64,000 nucleotides of DNA from UBA5069 sp964560495 (GCA_964560495.1 CAZLMM010000001.1:62001-126000); one strand, 5' to 3'; positions 8,998-17,081 are shown, counted from the stretch's first letter. Program-made: numbers and translations. Notes: generated by a model from the sequence alone, not told the origin.

Positions 8998-9828
8998 ATG
9001 AATCAGATGATTCGTGCGTTTGGCAAAACGGTCGGTCTATTAGCGCTGCTCATGGGCGCAATCTTTGTTTCGATTCCTGGAATCTATATGGTGTCGGCGT
9101 CGCTCATGACCAGCCAGGATCTTTTCTCCACCGACTTTCACATTTTCCCGACAGTCGTTACCTTCCAGAACTACGTAGAAGTGTTCGCCAAGTTCAATTT
9201 CAGCAACTATCTCAAGAATAGCGGAATTGTTGCGAGCGCGGTGGTGATCCTCAATTTGGTTTTTTCGCCCATGGTTGGCTATAGCCTGGCAAAATTCGAC
9301 TATCCAGGCAAGACGCTCTTGATGCTATTCATCTTGGCAACGGTGATGGTGCCGTTCACTGCTATTTTGATTCCACTCTTCTTGATTATTCGTAGCATCG
9401 GCTGGGTGAACACTTACCCCGGATTGATTATCCCCTTTGCCATGTCGGCGTTTGGCGTCTTTCTCATGCGCCAATTCATGTTGGCTGTGCCGGATGACTA
9501 TATCGATGCTGGTCGCATCGATGGCGCCAGCGAACTACGCATCTATTTTCAGATCGTGCTGCCATTGGTGCAGCCCGCGTTGATCACACTGGCGATTGTC
9601 ATTTTTGTGGGCATTTGGGATGAGTTTCTTTGGACATTGATCATCACTACCGGCGACGCCCTGCGCACGTTGCCGATAGGTCTGGCAAAATTCGTCGAGC
9701 AATACCGCACTCGCTATGAGCTGATGATGGCCGGCTCGGTGATCGCCGCGACGCCGGTGGTGATTGTCTTTCTCAGCTTGCAGCGCCGCTTCTTACAAGG
9801 AATGGCCGGTCTTTCTGGCCTGAAATAG
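8998..9828 (+). CDS. Sugar ABC transporter permease (MalG/UgpE type)
   Basis: A 276-residue protein with six predicted membrane segments and the EAA loop around DAGRIDGASELRIYFQIVLP. Length and pattern match the second permease of CUT1-family carbohydrate importers. The gene follows the first permease by 27 bases. No ATP-binding subunit gene is present nearby. In CUT1 systems the ATPase is often a shared MsmK/UgpC protein encoded elsewhere, and the same is inferred here. Confidence 0.92.
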   Translation: MNQMIRAFGKTVGLLALLMGAIFVSIPGIYMVSASLMTSQDLFSTDFHIFPTVVTFQNYVEVFAKFNFSNYLKNSGIVASAVVILNLVFSPMVGYSLAKFDYPGKTLLMLFILATVMVPFTAILIPLFLIIRSIGWVNTYPGLIIPFAMSAFGVFLMRQFMLAVPDDYIDAGRIDGASELRIYFQIVLPLVQPALITLAIVIFVGIWDEFLWTLIITTGDALRTLPIGLAKFVEQYRTRYELMMAGSVIAATPVVIVFLSLQRRFLQGMAGLSGLK

Positions 9829-9850
9829 TGCTGAGATTGGAGGAAGTCCC

Positions 9851-10918
9851 ATGGCAGAAATGACCAGCCACGAACGCTTCAAGCGCATGTTCGATCATCA
9901 GGAAGCCGACCGCATTCCTATCATCGATGATCCGTGGGACGCAACCATCGAACGTTGGCAGCGCGAGGGAATGCCCAGGGACGTCAACTATGTGGACTAT
10001 TTTGGTCTGGACCGCACGGCGCGCATCATGGTGGACAACTCGCCACGCTATGAGCGCCGGGTGATCGATGAGACAGACGAGTATCAGACTGTCACCAGTC
10101 AATGGGGCGTCACCCAGAAGACCTGGAAGCACGCCGCGTCGACTCCCCAATTTCTAGATTTCACCATCGTGGATCGCGCGAGCTGGGAAGCTGCCAAAGA
10201 ACGCATGCAGCCCACCAGGGAGCGCATACCGTGGGACTATCTGGAACGGAACTACAAAAGATGGCGCGATGAAGGTTATTGGCTGCAAGGCGGCCTCTGG
10301 TTTGGCTTCGACGTCACCCATTCCTGGCTTGTCGGCACGGAGCGGCTGCTCTTTGCACTGGCCGACGACCCCGAATGGTGCGCAGATATGTTCGCCACTT
10401 TGCTGGATGTGAACCTGACGCTCTTCGACATGATGTGGGACGCCGGCTACACCTTCGACTCCGTTTTCTGGTGGGACGACATGGGCTACAAACACAACCA
10501 GTTCATGTCGCTGCGCATGTATCGCACGGTGCTCAAGGCGCAGCATCAACGCGCCATTGACTGGGCCCACGCCAAAGGCATCAAGGCGCATCTGCACTCC
10601 TGCGGCGACATCAACCCCTTTGTGCCCGAGCTGGTTGACATGGGGCTGGATGCGCTCAATCCGCTGGAAGTGAAGGCGGGCATGGATCCCATCCACCTGA
10701 AAAAGACCTTTGGCAAACAATTGGTGCTCCACGGCGGAATCAACGCGGTGCTCTGGGATGACCGCGACGCCATCGAAGCTGAGATGCGGCGTGTGGTGCC
10801 GGTGGTCAAGGAGTCCGGCGGCTACATCTTCTCGTCGGATCACTCGGTGCCATCGAGTGTGAGCCTGGAGAACTTCCGTCACATTGTTGAACTCGCAAAA
10901 GAACTGGGACGAAGTTGA
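9851..10918 (+). CDS. Uroporphyrinogen decarboxylase-like protein (URO-D superfamily, not HemE)
   Basis: A 355-residue TIM-barrel protein starting MTSHERFKRMFDHQEADRIP, the usual N-terminus of URO-D superfamily members found in sugar and methyl-compound gene clusters. It has HLHSCGDINPFVPELVDMGLDALNPLEVKAGMD split across the barrel's metal/substrate side, and a C-terminal GGYIFSSDHSVPSSVSLENF. A good ribosome binding site (GGAGG) precedes the ATG at 9851. HemE proper acts in haem synthesis; this branch includes corrinoid methyltransferases such as MtaA and many members of unknown role. It is the last gene before the tandem terminators, so it is probably co-transcribed with the transporter. 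Function here is not established. Confidence 0.75.
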   Translation: MAEMTSHERFKRMFDHQEADRIPIIDDPWDATIERWQREGMPRDVNYVDYFGLDRTARIMVDNSPRYERRVIDETDEYQTVTSQWGVTQKTWKHAASTPQFLDFTIVDRASWEAAKERMQPTRERIPWDYLERNYKRWRDEGYWLQGGLWFGFDVTHSWLVGTERLLFALADDPEWCADMFATLLDVNLTLFDMMWDAGYTFDSVFWWDDMGYKHNQFMSLRMYRTVLKAQHQRAIDWAHAKGIKAHLHSCGDINPFVPELVDMGLDALNPLEVKAGMDPIHLKKTFGKQLVLHGGINAVLWDDRDAIEAEMRRVVPVVKESGGYIFSSDHSVPSSVSLENFRHIVELAKELGRS

Positions 10919-11006
10919 CACATTTCACCCAAAGTGCTATTGTTACAAGTCTGTTTTCACTGAGGGACAACCGTTCCTACTCCTCACTCACAAAGGAGGC
11001 GCGCCG

Positions 11007-11069
11007 ATGATCAGATTCTACGCCCACAAGCTCCATCCTATCTTGCCTTTGAGGTGCGCACGCGGCTAA
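11007..11069 (+). CDS. Possible 20-residue peptide ORF with strong ribosome binding site
   Basis: AAAGGAGG (10992-10999) sits 7 bases before ATG 11007, the best Shine-Dalgarno in the neighbourhood. The frame encodes only MIRFYAHKLHPILPLRCARG before TAA. It ends 31 bases before the first terminator. It could be a leader peptide, a translated remnant or chance; there is no homology that I recognise. The remaining bases 10919-10990 show nothing further. Confidence 0.3.
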   Translation: MIRFYAHKLHPILPLRCARG

Positions 11070-11099
11070 TCCGATTCCCCTATTTTCATTGTGATCGTC

Positions 11100-11133
11100 G
11101 GCCACGGGCAACCTGAACCCGTGGCCGTCTTTT
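11100..11133 (+). terminator. Intrinsic terminator 1 of the sugar locus
   Basis: GGCCACGGG (11100-11108), 9-base loop, CCCGTGGCC (11118-11126), then GTCTTTTT. A perfect 9-bp stem plus T-tract. Confidence 0.85.
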
Positions 11134-11149
11134 TCGCAGTAAAGGGATC

Positions 11150-11183
11150 ACGACCACGGGCAAAGTCTGCCCGTGGTCGTTTT
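11150..11183 (+). terminator. Intrinsic terminator 2 of the sugar locus
   Basis: ACGACCACGGG (11150-11160), 9-base loop, CCCGTGGTCGT (11170-11180), followed by TTT. Its stem shares the CCACGGG/CCCGTGG core with terminator 1, suggesting a local duplication. Bases 11184-11260 carry no other feature that I can see. Confidence 0.75.
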
Positions 11184-11260
11184 GTCGTCTATTGACTTTC
11201 TTGTAACGCAATCGCCTGATTGCGGTTGTCAGGTTGTAATGACCTCTAGGTTAAGCAGTC

Positions 11261-11294
11261 ATCTTCCAGGAAGCTTTGGAGCTTCCTGGAAGAT
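11261..11294. repeat. Perfect 15-bp inverted repeat (TTCCAGGAAGCT type)
   Basis: ATCTTCCAGGAAGCT and its exact complement AGCTTCCTGGAAGAT flank a TTGG loop. A closely related palindrome lies 47 kb away at 58094-58124. It has no T-tract, so it looks like a dispersed palindromic element rather than a simple terminator. Confidence 0.75.
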
Positions 11295-11343
11295 CGCGGC
11301 GAACATTCCGTATTAACCTGATTAACCTGGAAGTCAGTATAGT

Positions 11344-11410
11344 TCGCTCTGTTTGAAACCTGGAGCTTTTGAACTGTGAAAACTCCTGGTTTCAAAGCAA
11401 CCGCAGTTTA
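11344..11410. repeat. Dispersed 67-bp palindromic repeat, copy A
   Basis: This 67-base unit matches 53974-54040 with only two differences. Its core is an inverted repeat, TTTGAAACC..GGAG..TTT, nine-base loop, AAAACTCCTGGTTTCAAA, followed by GCAACCGCAGTTTA. In this copy the left arm carries two mismatches against the right arm. It ends 40 bases before the ABC exporter gene. Confidence 0.85.
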
Positions 11411-11450
11411 ACGTCAGAACACTATGGAGTGAAGACTGTGGAGTCACCCT

Positions 11451-13199
11451 ATGTCTCTGCCAATCATTGAATACTACCGTTTGCTCGAACGCTATCTACG
11501 TCCGCAATTGCGCATGGTGGGCTTGTTGGCCGCGTGCATCTTCGTCGGCGTCGGACTACAGCTCTGGCTGCCCCAGATCGTGCGTATTTTCATCGACGTG
11601 GCCAGCGCCGGCGCCGACAGCGCAACCCTCCTGCGCGTGGGCCTCTACTACCTGGCGGTGACGCTGGTCAATCAGGCCGTACGCCTGGGCGCGGCCTATC
11701 TCACCGAGGATGTGAAATGGCGCGCCACCAATTGGCTGCGCAACGACCTGGCGGCCCACTGCATGCGCCTGGACATGAGCTTTCACCACGACATGACGCC
11801 CGGCGCGATGATCGAGCGCATCGACACCGACGTCAACAAACTCGCCGAGTTCTTTTCCCAGTTTGTGTTGCGCCTCTTTGCCAACACCTTGTTGATGCTC
11901 GGCGTGCTCTACATGCTGACACGCGTCGACTGGCGTATCGGCCTGGCCTTCACCGTCTCGTCGTTGTTCACCTTCTTCGTGCTCATTGGCACGGTGCGTC
12001 TGGGCGCCGGCTTCTTCGTCAAGGAACGCGAGGCGTCGGCGCAGCTCTATGGCGGATTGGAAGAGTGGCTGGCCGGCACAGAAGACATCCGCGCCAACGG
12101 CGGCGTTGATTATGTCCTCGACCGCATGCGGCGCTTTGTCTACAATGTCTTCATCGCCAGCCGCCGCGCCTACACCATGGGCACGCTCAACTGGGGCGTC
12201 ACCTCGTTGCTCTTCACCCTCAACCTGGCGCTGGCTTTGAGCCTGGGCGTCATCTTCCTTCGGGCCGGCGAGATCACCATCGGCACGGTTTATCTCATCG
12301 TCAGCTACAGCAACACCTTGCAGCGCCCAGTCACCCAGCTGGCGCGCCAGTTCCAGGACATGCAGGCAGCCACCGCCAGCATCATGCGCATCCGCGAGCT
12401 TTTCGCGCTGGAATCGGCGGTCAAAGCGCCCACCCATCCAGCATACGTCACGCCCGGGGCGCTGAGCGTCGCCTTCGACGATGTGAGCTTTGGCTACGCC
12501 GGCGATACGCCCGTGCTGCGTCACGTGGATTTTCATCTGCCGGCCGGCAAGGTGATGGGTCTGCTGGGGCGCACCGGCAGCGGCAAATCCACCATCACGC
12601 GCCTGCTCTTTCGCTTCTACGACCCAGAAGGCGGCGCGGTCTGCCTGGGTGGGCATGACCTGCGCGACCTGACCGTAGACGATGTGCGGCGCAGCGTGGG
12701 CATGGTGACCCAGGACGTACAGATCTTCCAGGCGTCGGTGCGCGATAATCTCACCTTCTTCAACTACAACATCCCCGACGAAACGATCATCGAGGCCATC
12801 CACACGCTGGGATTGACTCGCTGGTTCGAGGGGCTGCCCAATGGCCTGGACACCCGCCTGGATTCAGGCGGGCGCAGTCTTTCGGCCGGCGAGGCGCAAC
12901 TCCTGGCCTTCACCCGCGTCTTTCTCAAAGACCCCGGTCTGGTCATCCTGGACGAGGCTTCGTCCCGGCTCGACCCGTTGACCGAGCGCCTCATCGAGCA
13001 GGCCATCACGCGGCTGCTCCGTGGGCGCACGGCCATCATCGTCGCCCATCGGCTGGCCACGGTGCAGCGCGCCGACCAGATTCTGGTGTTGGGCGATGGG
13101 CAGGTGCTCGAAAGCGGAGACCGCGTGGCGTTGGCGGCGCAGCCCGATTCCAGGTTTTCCCAGCTCATGCGCACCGGCATGGCCGAAGCGCTGGCGTAG
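11451..13199 (+). CDS. ABC exporter half-transporter, subunit 1
   Basis: A 582-residue type IV ABC exporter half: a membrane domain of about six helices (residues 1-320) and a nucleotide-binding domain with Walker A GRTGSGKST near residue 373. The Q-loop is MVTQDVQIF, Walker B with the catalytic Glu is LVILDEAS near residue 497, and the switch His is in AHRLATVQRAD. The signature motif is LSAGE instead of LSGGQ, so the half-site it donates is degenerate. It forms a pair with the gene 17 bases downstream. Substrate unknown; the family exports lipids, drugs or peptides. TGGAG 7 bases before the ATG supports the start. Confidence 0.92.
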   Translation: MSLPIIEYYRLLERYLRPQLRMVGLLAACIFVGVGLQLWLPQIVRIFIDVASAGADSATLLRVGLYYLAVTLVNQAVRLGAAYLTEDVKWRATNWLRNDLAAHCMRLDMSFHHDMTPGAMIERIDTDVNKLAEFFSQFVLRLFANTLLMLGVLYMLTRVDWRIGLAFTVSSLFTFFVLIGTVRLGAGFFVKEREASAQLYGGLEEWLAGTEDIRANGGVDYVLDRMRRFVYNVFIASRRAYTMGTLNWGVTSLLFTLNLALALSLGVIFLRAGEITIGTVYLIVSYSNTLQRPVTQLARQFQDMQAATASIMRIRELFALESAVKAPTHPAYVTPGALSVAFDDVSFGYAGDTPVLRHVDFHLPAGKVMGLLGRTGSGKSTITRLLFRFYDPEGGAVCLGGHDLRDLTVDDVRRSVGMVTQDVQIFQASVRDNLTFFNYNIPDETIIEAIHTLGLTRWFEGLPNGLDTRLDSGGRSLSAGEAQLLAFTRVFLKDPGLVILDEASSRLDPLTERLIEQAITRLLRGRTAIIVAHRLATVQRADQILVLGDGQVLESGDRVALAAQPDSRFSQLMRTGMAEALA

Positions 13200-13216
13200 A
13201 CCAGCCAAAGGAGATC

Positions 13217-15139
13217 ATGATGAACACATGGCAAGGCTCCTATCGCCTCATCCGCAACACACCCGTGCTCTACGCAGTCGTCGCCTTCATGTGGGCGATT
13301 GTCCATCTCATGCCGCTCATCCCTGGCTGGATCACCAAGAACGTGCTCGACACCCTCTCCGGCGCGCAGCCGGAGACTGGCAGCGTGTGGTCATGGATCA
13401 CTCTCCTCGTGGTCTTTGGCGTTGTGCGCCTCTTTCAGCTCATCGCATCGTTCCGCATCTACAAACGCTTCCACGACACCATCGCTGGCACGCTGCAGCT
13501 CAACATGCTCGGCTCCATTCTGAGCAAACCCGGCGCGGCGGCCTTGCCTGCCTCGCCCGGCGAGGCGGTCAGCCGCTTCAGCGGCGATGTAGATGCCATG
13601 ACCGAGTTCGTGGCCGACCGCCTGGTGGATATGTGGGGGTTGATTGCGCTGCCCATCGTCGCGCTTGCCGTTCTCTTCTCCGTCAACAGCCAGATGACGT
13701 TGGTGATTGCCATTCCCCTGCTCATCGTGCTGGTGCTGGTCAATCTCATGCGCAAGCGACTGCAAGAATATCGTGACCAACGCCGCCGCGCCGCCAGCCG
13801 CGTCATCGGCTTCATCGCCGAGATGTTTGGCGCAGTGCAAGCCGTCAAGGTCGCCAACGCCGAAAACTATGTCAGCGTACGCCTGGCCGACCTGAACGAA
13901 CAGCGGCGCAAAGCCTCTCTGCAAGACACCTTGTGGAGCGAGTTATCCGCGACCTCATTTTTGTGCACGGTGGAGATCTGCACCGCCATCATCCTCATCA
14001 TGGCGAGCCAATCCATGAGCGCCGGCGACTTCACCGTAGGCGACTTTGCCCTCTTCGTGGCCTATATCTGGGAAGCCGCTGAAGGGCTGACCTTCATCGG
14101 GCGCAGCCTGGCCGTGCAAAAGCAGACCGATGTGTCGCTGCACCGCATGGCGCGGCTGGTGGATCACACGCCGGGGCAGCGCGCCGATTCCGACTTTGCC
14201 AGTCGCGCCGAGCAGGCGCAGGGGACCAATTTGCGCACGCCAGTCACTCCCTCTCGTCCGCAAGCCTACGATACGCTGCTGAGAAAGACGCCGGTCTATC
14301 TGAACGGAGAGTTCCCACCCGTGCTCTGGCCGGTCAGGCAGCTGCCTGACCGCCTACGCCTGCTCACGGCTTGCGGGCTGACCTATCGCCACGCCTCGTC
14401 GGGGCGCGGCATAGCCGACATCGACCTGCGCCTGGAACACGGCTCGTTCACGGTGGTCACCGGGCGCATCGGGTCCGGCAAGACGACGCTGCTGCGCTGT
14501 CTGTTAGGGCTGCTGCCCCTGGACGCCGGCGAGGTGCGCTGGAATGGGATGGCCGTCGAACAGAGCGACGCCTTCTTCGTCCCGCCGCGCGCCGCCTATA
14601 CCAGTCAGGTGCCGCGCCTCTTCAGCGACAGTCTGGCCAACAACATCCTCATGGGCATGCCCGCCGGCGCGACCGACGTGGAGGCCGCGCTCTATGGCGC
14701 GGTGATGGAGAAAGACCTGCTCGACCTGGAGAACGGCCTGGAGACCATGGTGGGACCGCGCGGGGTCAAGCTCTCCGGCGGGCAGATTCAGCGCGCGGCG
14801 GCAGCGCGCATGTTGGCGCGGCGCCCCGAGCTCTATGTCTTCGACGACCTGTCCAGCGCGCTGGATGTGGAGACCGAGCGCACCCTGTGGGAGCGGCTGT
14901 TTGGCCTGGGGCAGAACGGCGACCGCCCTACCTGTCTGGTGGTGTCGCACCGCCGGGCCGCCCTCCGCCGCGCCGACCATATTCTCATGCTGGACGAAGG
15001 ACGCATCGCCGACCAGGGCAGCCTGACGGAGCTGCTGGCGCGCAGCCTGGAGATGGAGCGGTTATGGCACGGCGATGTAGCCGGGTATGAGGAGATGGAC
15101 GCAGGTGGTATAGAGGGGACCGCGATGGTGAAAGGCTAA
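13217..15139 (+). CDS. ABC exporter half-transporter, subunit 2
   Basis: A 640-residue partner of the previous gene. AAGGAG precedes the start. The membrane domain is followed by an unusually long connector (about residues 325-390) and a nucleotide-binding domain: Walker A GRIGSGKTT near 416, canonical signature LSGGQIQRAAAARML near 520, Walker B LYVFDDLSSALD, and switch His in VVSHRRAALRRAD. The catalytic Glu of Walker B is replaced by Asp. Together with the LSAGE signature of subunit 1 this places one consensus and one degenerate ATP site in the heterodimer. The last codons lie in a heptamer repeat (15124-15158) and overlap the 3' end of an opposite-strand frame. Confidence 0.92.
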   Translation: MMNTWQGSYRLIRNTPVLYAVVAFMWAIVHLMPLIPGWITKNVLDTLSGAQPETGSVWSWITLLVVFGVVRLFQLIASFRIYKRFHDTIAGTLQLNMLGSILSKPGAAALPASPGEAVSRFSGDVDAMTEFVADRLVDMWGLIALPIVALAVLFSVNSQMTLVIAIPLLIVLVLVNLMRKRLQEYRDQRRRAASRVIGFIAEMFGAVQAVKVANAENYVSVRLADLNEQRRKASLQDTLWSELSATSFLCTVEICTAIILIMASQSMSAGDFTVGDFALFVAYIWEAAEGLTFIGRSLAVQKQTDVSLHRMARLVDHTPGQRADSDFASRAEQAQGTNLRTPVTPSRPQAYDTLLRKTPVYLNGEFPPVLWPVRQLPDRLRLLTACGLTYRHASSGRGIADIDLRLEHGSFTVVTGRIGSGKTTLLRCLLGLLPLDAGEVRWNGMAVEQSDAFFVPPRAAYTSQVPRLFSDSLANNILMGMPAGATDVEAALYGAVMEKDLLDLENGLETMVGPRGVKLSGGQIQRAAAARMLARRPELYVFDDLSSALDVETERTLWERLFGLGQNGDRPTCLVVSHRRAALRRADHILMLDEGRIADQGSLTELLARSLEMERLWHGDVAGYEEMDAGGIEGTAMVKG

Positions 15140-15325
15140 TGGTCGATGGTGAATGGTTATTTGCAGGTCGCGATTGCGCAAGGCAAGCCGCACGTCGTCG
15201 AGCCTGGTCGCATCCTCTGCGCTGAGATAGGGCGACCATGCGCTGTCATCATAGAGCAGTTCGACATCGACTTCGGCCGCATAATGGCCTTCTGTAATGA
15301 CTTTTGTGACTGACTTGCGGGTCAT
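15062..15325 (-). CDS. Small conserved protein, probably truncated at its C-terminus
   Basis: The frame gives 87 residues beginning MTRKSVTKVITEGHYAAEVD and continuing with DSAWSPYLSAEDATRLDDV. This strongly resembles short stand-alone proteins of about 70 residues common in Chloroflexota and Cyanobacteria whose function is unknown. After about residue 53 (near 15165) the translation changes character and runs into the heptamer repeat and the opposite strand of the exporter gene. The natural C-terminus therefore seems lost. GGAGGAGG lies upstream, slightly far from the ATG. I do not recognise an enzymatic function. Confidence 0.5.
   Translation of the reverse strand: MTRKSVTKVITEGHYAAEVDVELLYDDSAWSPYLSAEDATRLDDVRLALRNRDLQITIHHRPLAFHHRGPLYTTCVHLLIPGYIAVP
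15124..15158. repeat. Degenerate heptanucleotide array at the end of the exporter gene
   Basis: Five consecutive 7-base units: gatggtg, aaaggct, aatggtc, gatggtg, aatggtt. The stop codon of the exporter subunit lies inside. Similar units occur at 23464-23498. Confidence 0.5.
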
Positions 15326-15459
15326 GCGCTGATATTCTTACCTCCTCCAGCTTGACCAGGCTAATCCTTGTTGCAGAGTGTCACTCATAAAGTGATTCTA
15401 TGTCAAACCATCCATTGGCGTCAACTGTGTGACGCATGTGGGGGGGCGGCTCGTTTTCC

Positions 15460-15488
15460 TTGACAGGCGACGCCAGGACGACTAGAAT
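15460..15488 (+). promoter_or_regulatory. Sigma-70-type promoter of the DUF4058 gene
   Basis: TTGACA (15460-15465), a 17-base spacer and TAGAAT (15483-15488): nearly perfect consensus, 40 bases before the ATG at 15529. Confidence 0.65.
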
Positions 15489-15528
15489 CACGTTCACGGA
15501 TCGATGACAGGACATTGCGGAGACGTTT

Positions 15529-16362
15529 ATGAAATCGCCATTCCCAGGAATGGATCCCTATCTGGAGCGACCGAATCTGTGGCATGGGGTACACAATCGA
15601 CTGATTGCGGCCATTGCCGATTCCTTAAGTCCGTTGCTCAGACCGCGCTACTTCGTGGCCGTGGAAGAGCGTTCCTACCTGGCCGACCCTCTTGCCATCG
15701 GCTTCACGACCATACCGGATGTCAGTGTGGTTGGGGCGCATGTTCTCCAGCCGCAGCCCACGTCGGTTCGCCAGGCGGCCGTCATGACTACCAGCCCGGA
15801 GCCGCTGGTCATCGACCTGCCAATGCCTGAGCCGATCCGGGAGACGTACCTGGAGATCCAGGAGGTGGGCAGCAATGGCGAGACAGATTTGTGGATGCAG
15901 TCCGGCGATGAAAACCTCAAGGTGGTGACGCTGCTGGAGATTCTCTCCCCGTGGAACAAAACGAGCCGCGCAGGTCGCGTTCAATACCAACGCAAGCGCC
16001 AGGAAGTGCTGAACTCATACACAAACCTGGTGGAGATCGACCTGCTGCGCGCCGGCCAGAGCATCGCGCCCCTGCCGCCGGAGAACAACCATTACAGCAT
16101 TCTGGTCAGCCCGGCCAGAATGCGACCACGCGCAGAGTTGTATCCTTTCAGCATCCGACAGGCGATCCCTTCGTTTCGCCTCCCCCTTCAACCCGACGAC
16201 GACTGGCCGATGATGGACTTGAACGCGCTGCTGCACGACCTGTACGAGCGCGCTGCCTACGATCTGCGCATCGACTACCGTCTTTCCCCGCCTTCGCCAG
16301 CGTTCAGCCAGGAGGATGCCCAGTGGCTCGACTCACTGCTGCGCGAAGCGGGCGTGCGCTGA
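15529..16362 (+). CDS. DUF4058 family protein
   Basis: A 277-residue protein starting with the family hallmark MKSPFPGMDPYLE and W.GVHNRLI. It also has the central ILSPWNKTS..GR..Y..KR.E.L motif, the DLLRAGQ segment and the C-terminal YPFSIRQAIPSFRLPL..DD. DUF4058 proteins are frequent in Cyanobacteria, Chloroflexota and Planctomycetes and have no established function; the ILSP..K..G....Y..KR arrangement recalls PD-(D/E)XK-like nuclease folds, which is only a suggestion. It has its own promoter and stands alone between the exporter and the RNA methyltransferase. Confidence 0.88.
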   Translation: MKSPFPGMDPYLERPNLWHGVHNRLIAAIADSLSPLLRPRYFVAVEERSYLADPLAIGFTTIPDVSVVGAHVLQPQPTSVRQAAVMTTSPEPLVIDLPMPEPIRETYLEIQEVGSNGETDLWMQSGDENLKVVTLLEILSPWNKTSRAGRVQYQRKRQEVLNSYTNLVEIDLLRAGQSIAPLPPENNHYSILVSPARMRPRAELYPFSIRQAIPSFRLPLQPDDDWPMMDLNALLHDLYERAAYDLRIDYRLSPPSPAFSQEDAQWLDSLLREAGVR

Positions 16363-16432
16363 CCAGGCAGAATACAACGGACGCCAGGAAAGGGAATCCA
16401 TTTCGCCCGCGTGACCGTGCTCTAGCGCTGCG

Positions 16433-17074
16433 TTAAGCGCGCCGACCTACCATCTTCTCACCCAGCAGCACTGCAGCGACGCCAAAGGCAACCGCCACAT
16501 TGAGCGAGCGTTTGGTCCCGCGCATGGGGATCTGCACCATGCGCTCGCACAGGACGAGCAGGCCCGGGTCCACGCCGGCCACTTCGCCGCCGACGACGAG
16601 GGCGAGTCGATCCGGCGGCGTCTCGATTTGGCTGATGGGCGTTGCGCCCGGCCCTTCCTCCAACGCCCACAGCGCCCACCCGGCGGCCTTGAGAATGGCG
16701 GTCGCATCCAGGCTGTTGTTGCAGTGCGTCCAGGGCACGCTCGCCTGGGAGCCGAGCGCGGTCTTAGCCAGCCTGGGGTGGTTGGGCGTGGGCGTCACCC
16801 CGCACAGATAGAGATGACCAACGCCGGCTGCATCCGCGCTGCGAAAGATGCTGCCTACGTTGAAGACGCTGCGCACGTTGTCCAGCAGGGCGACGAAGGG
16901 CAGCACTGCGCGTCCAGCCTGAACCGCGGCTTCGCGATCGCGCGTTGCCTGGGCCGCAATGAACGTGTCCGCGCCGCACAGGGGGCAGATTGCAGCCCAG
17001 GGTTCATGCTCTGCCACAGGAAAGCGAAAGCGGCAATGTTCACTGCTGCACTGGCGGAAGTCGAAGTGGGTCAT
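16433..17074 (-). CDS. TrmH/SpoU-family RNA methyltransferase with N-terminal zinc ribbon
   Basis: A 213-residue SPOUT methyltransferase. The N-terminus has CSSEHC and CPLC, a probable zinc ribbon. The SAM-binding trefoil-knot motifs follow in order: NVGSIFRSADAAGVGHLYL, LVVGGEVAGVDP and IPMRGTKRSLNVAVAFGVA. These enzymes methylate the ribose 2'-O in tRNA or rRNA. Length and motif order are normal for small TrmH proteins. The ATG is preceded, after only six bases, by a perfect TATAAT on the same strand, so the transcript may be leaderless. The gene stands alone. Confidence 0.9.
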   Translation of the reverse strand: MTHFDFRQCSSEHCRFRFPVAEHEPWAAICPLCGADTFIAAQATRDREAAVQAGRAVLPFVALLDNVRSVFNVGSIFRSADAAGVGHLYLCGVTPTPNHPRLAKTALGSQASVPWTHCNNSLDATAILKAAGWALWALEEGPGATPISQIETPPDRLALVVGGEVAGVDPGLLVLCERMVQIPMRGTKRSLNVAVAFGVAAVLLGEKMVGRRA

Positions 17075-17081
17075 GACGGGA

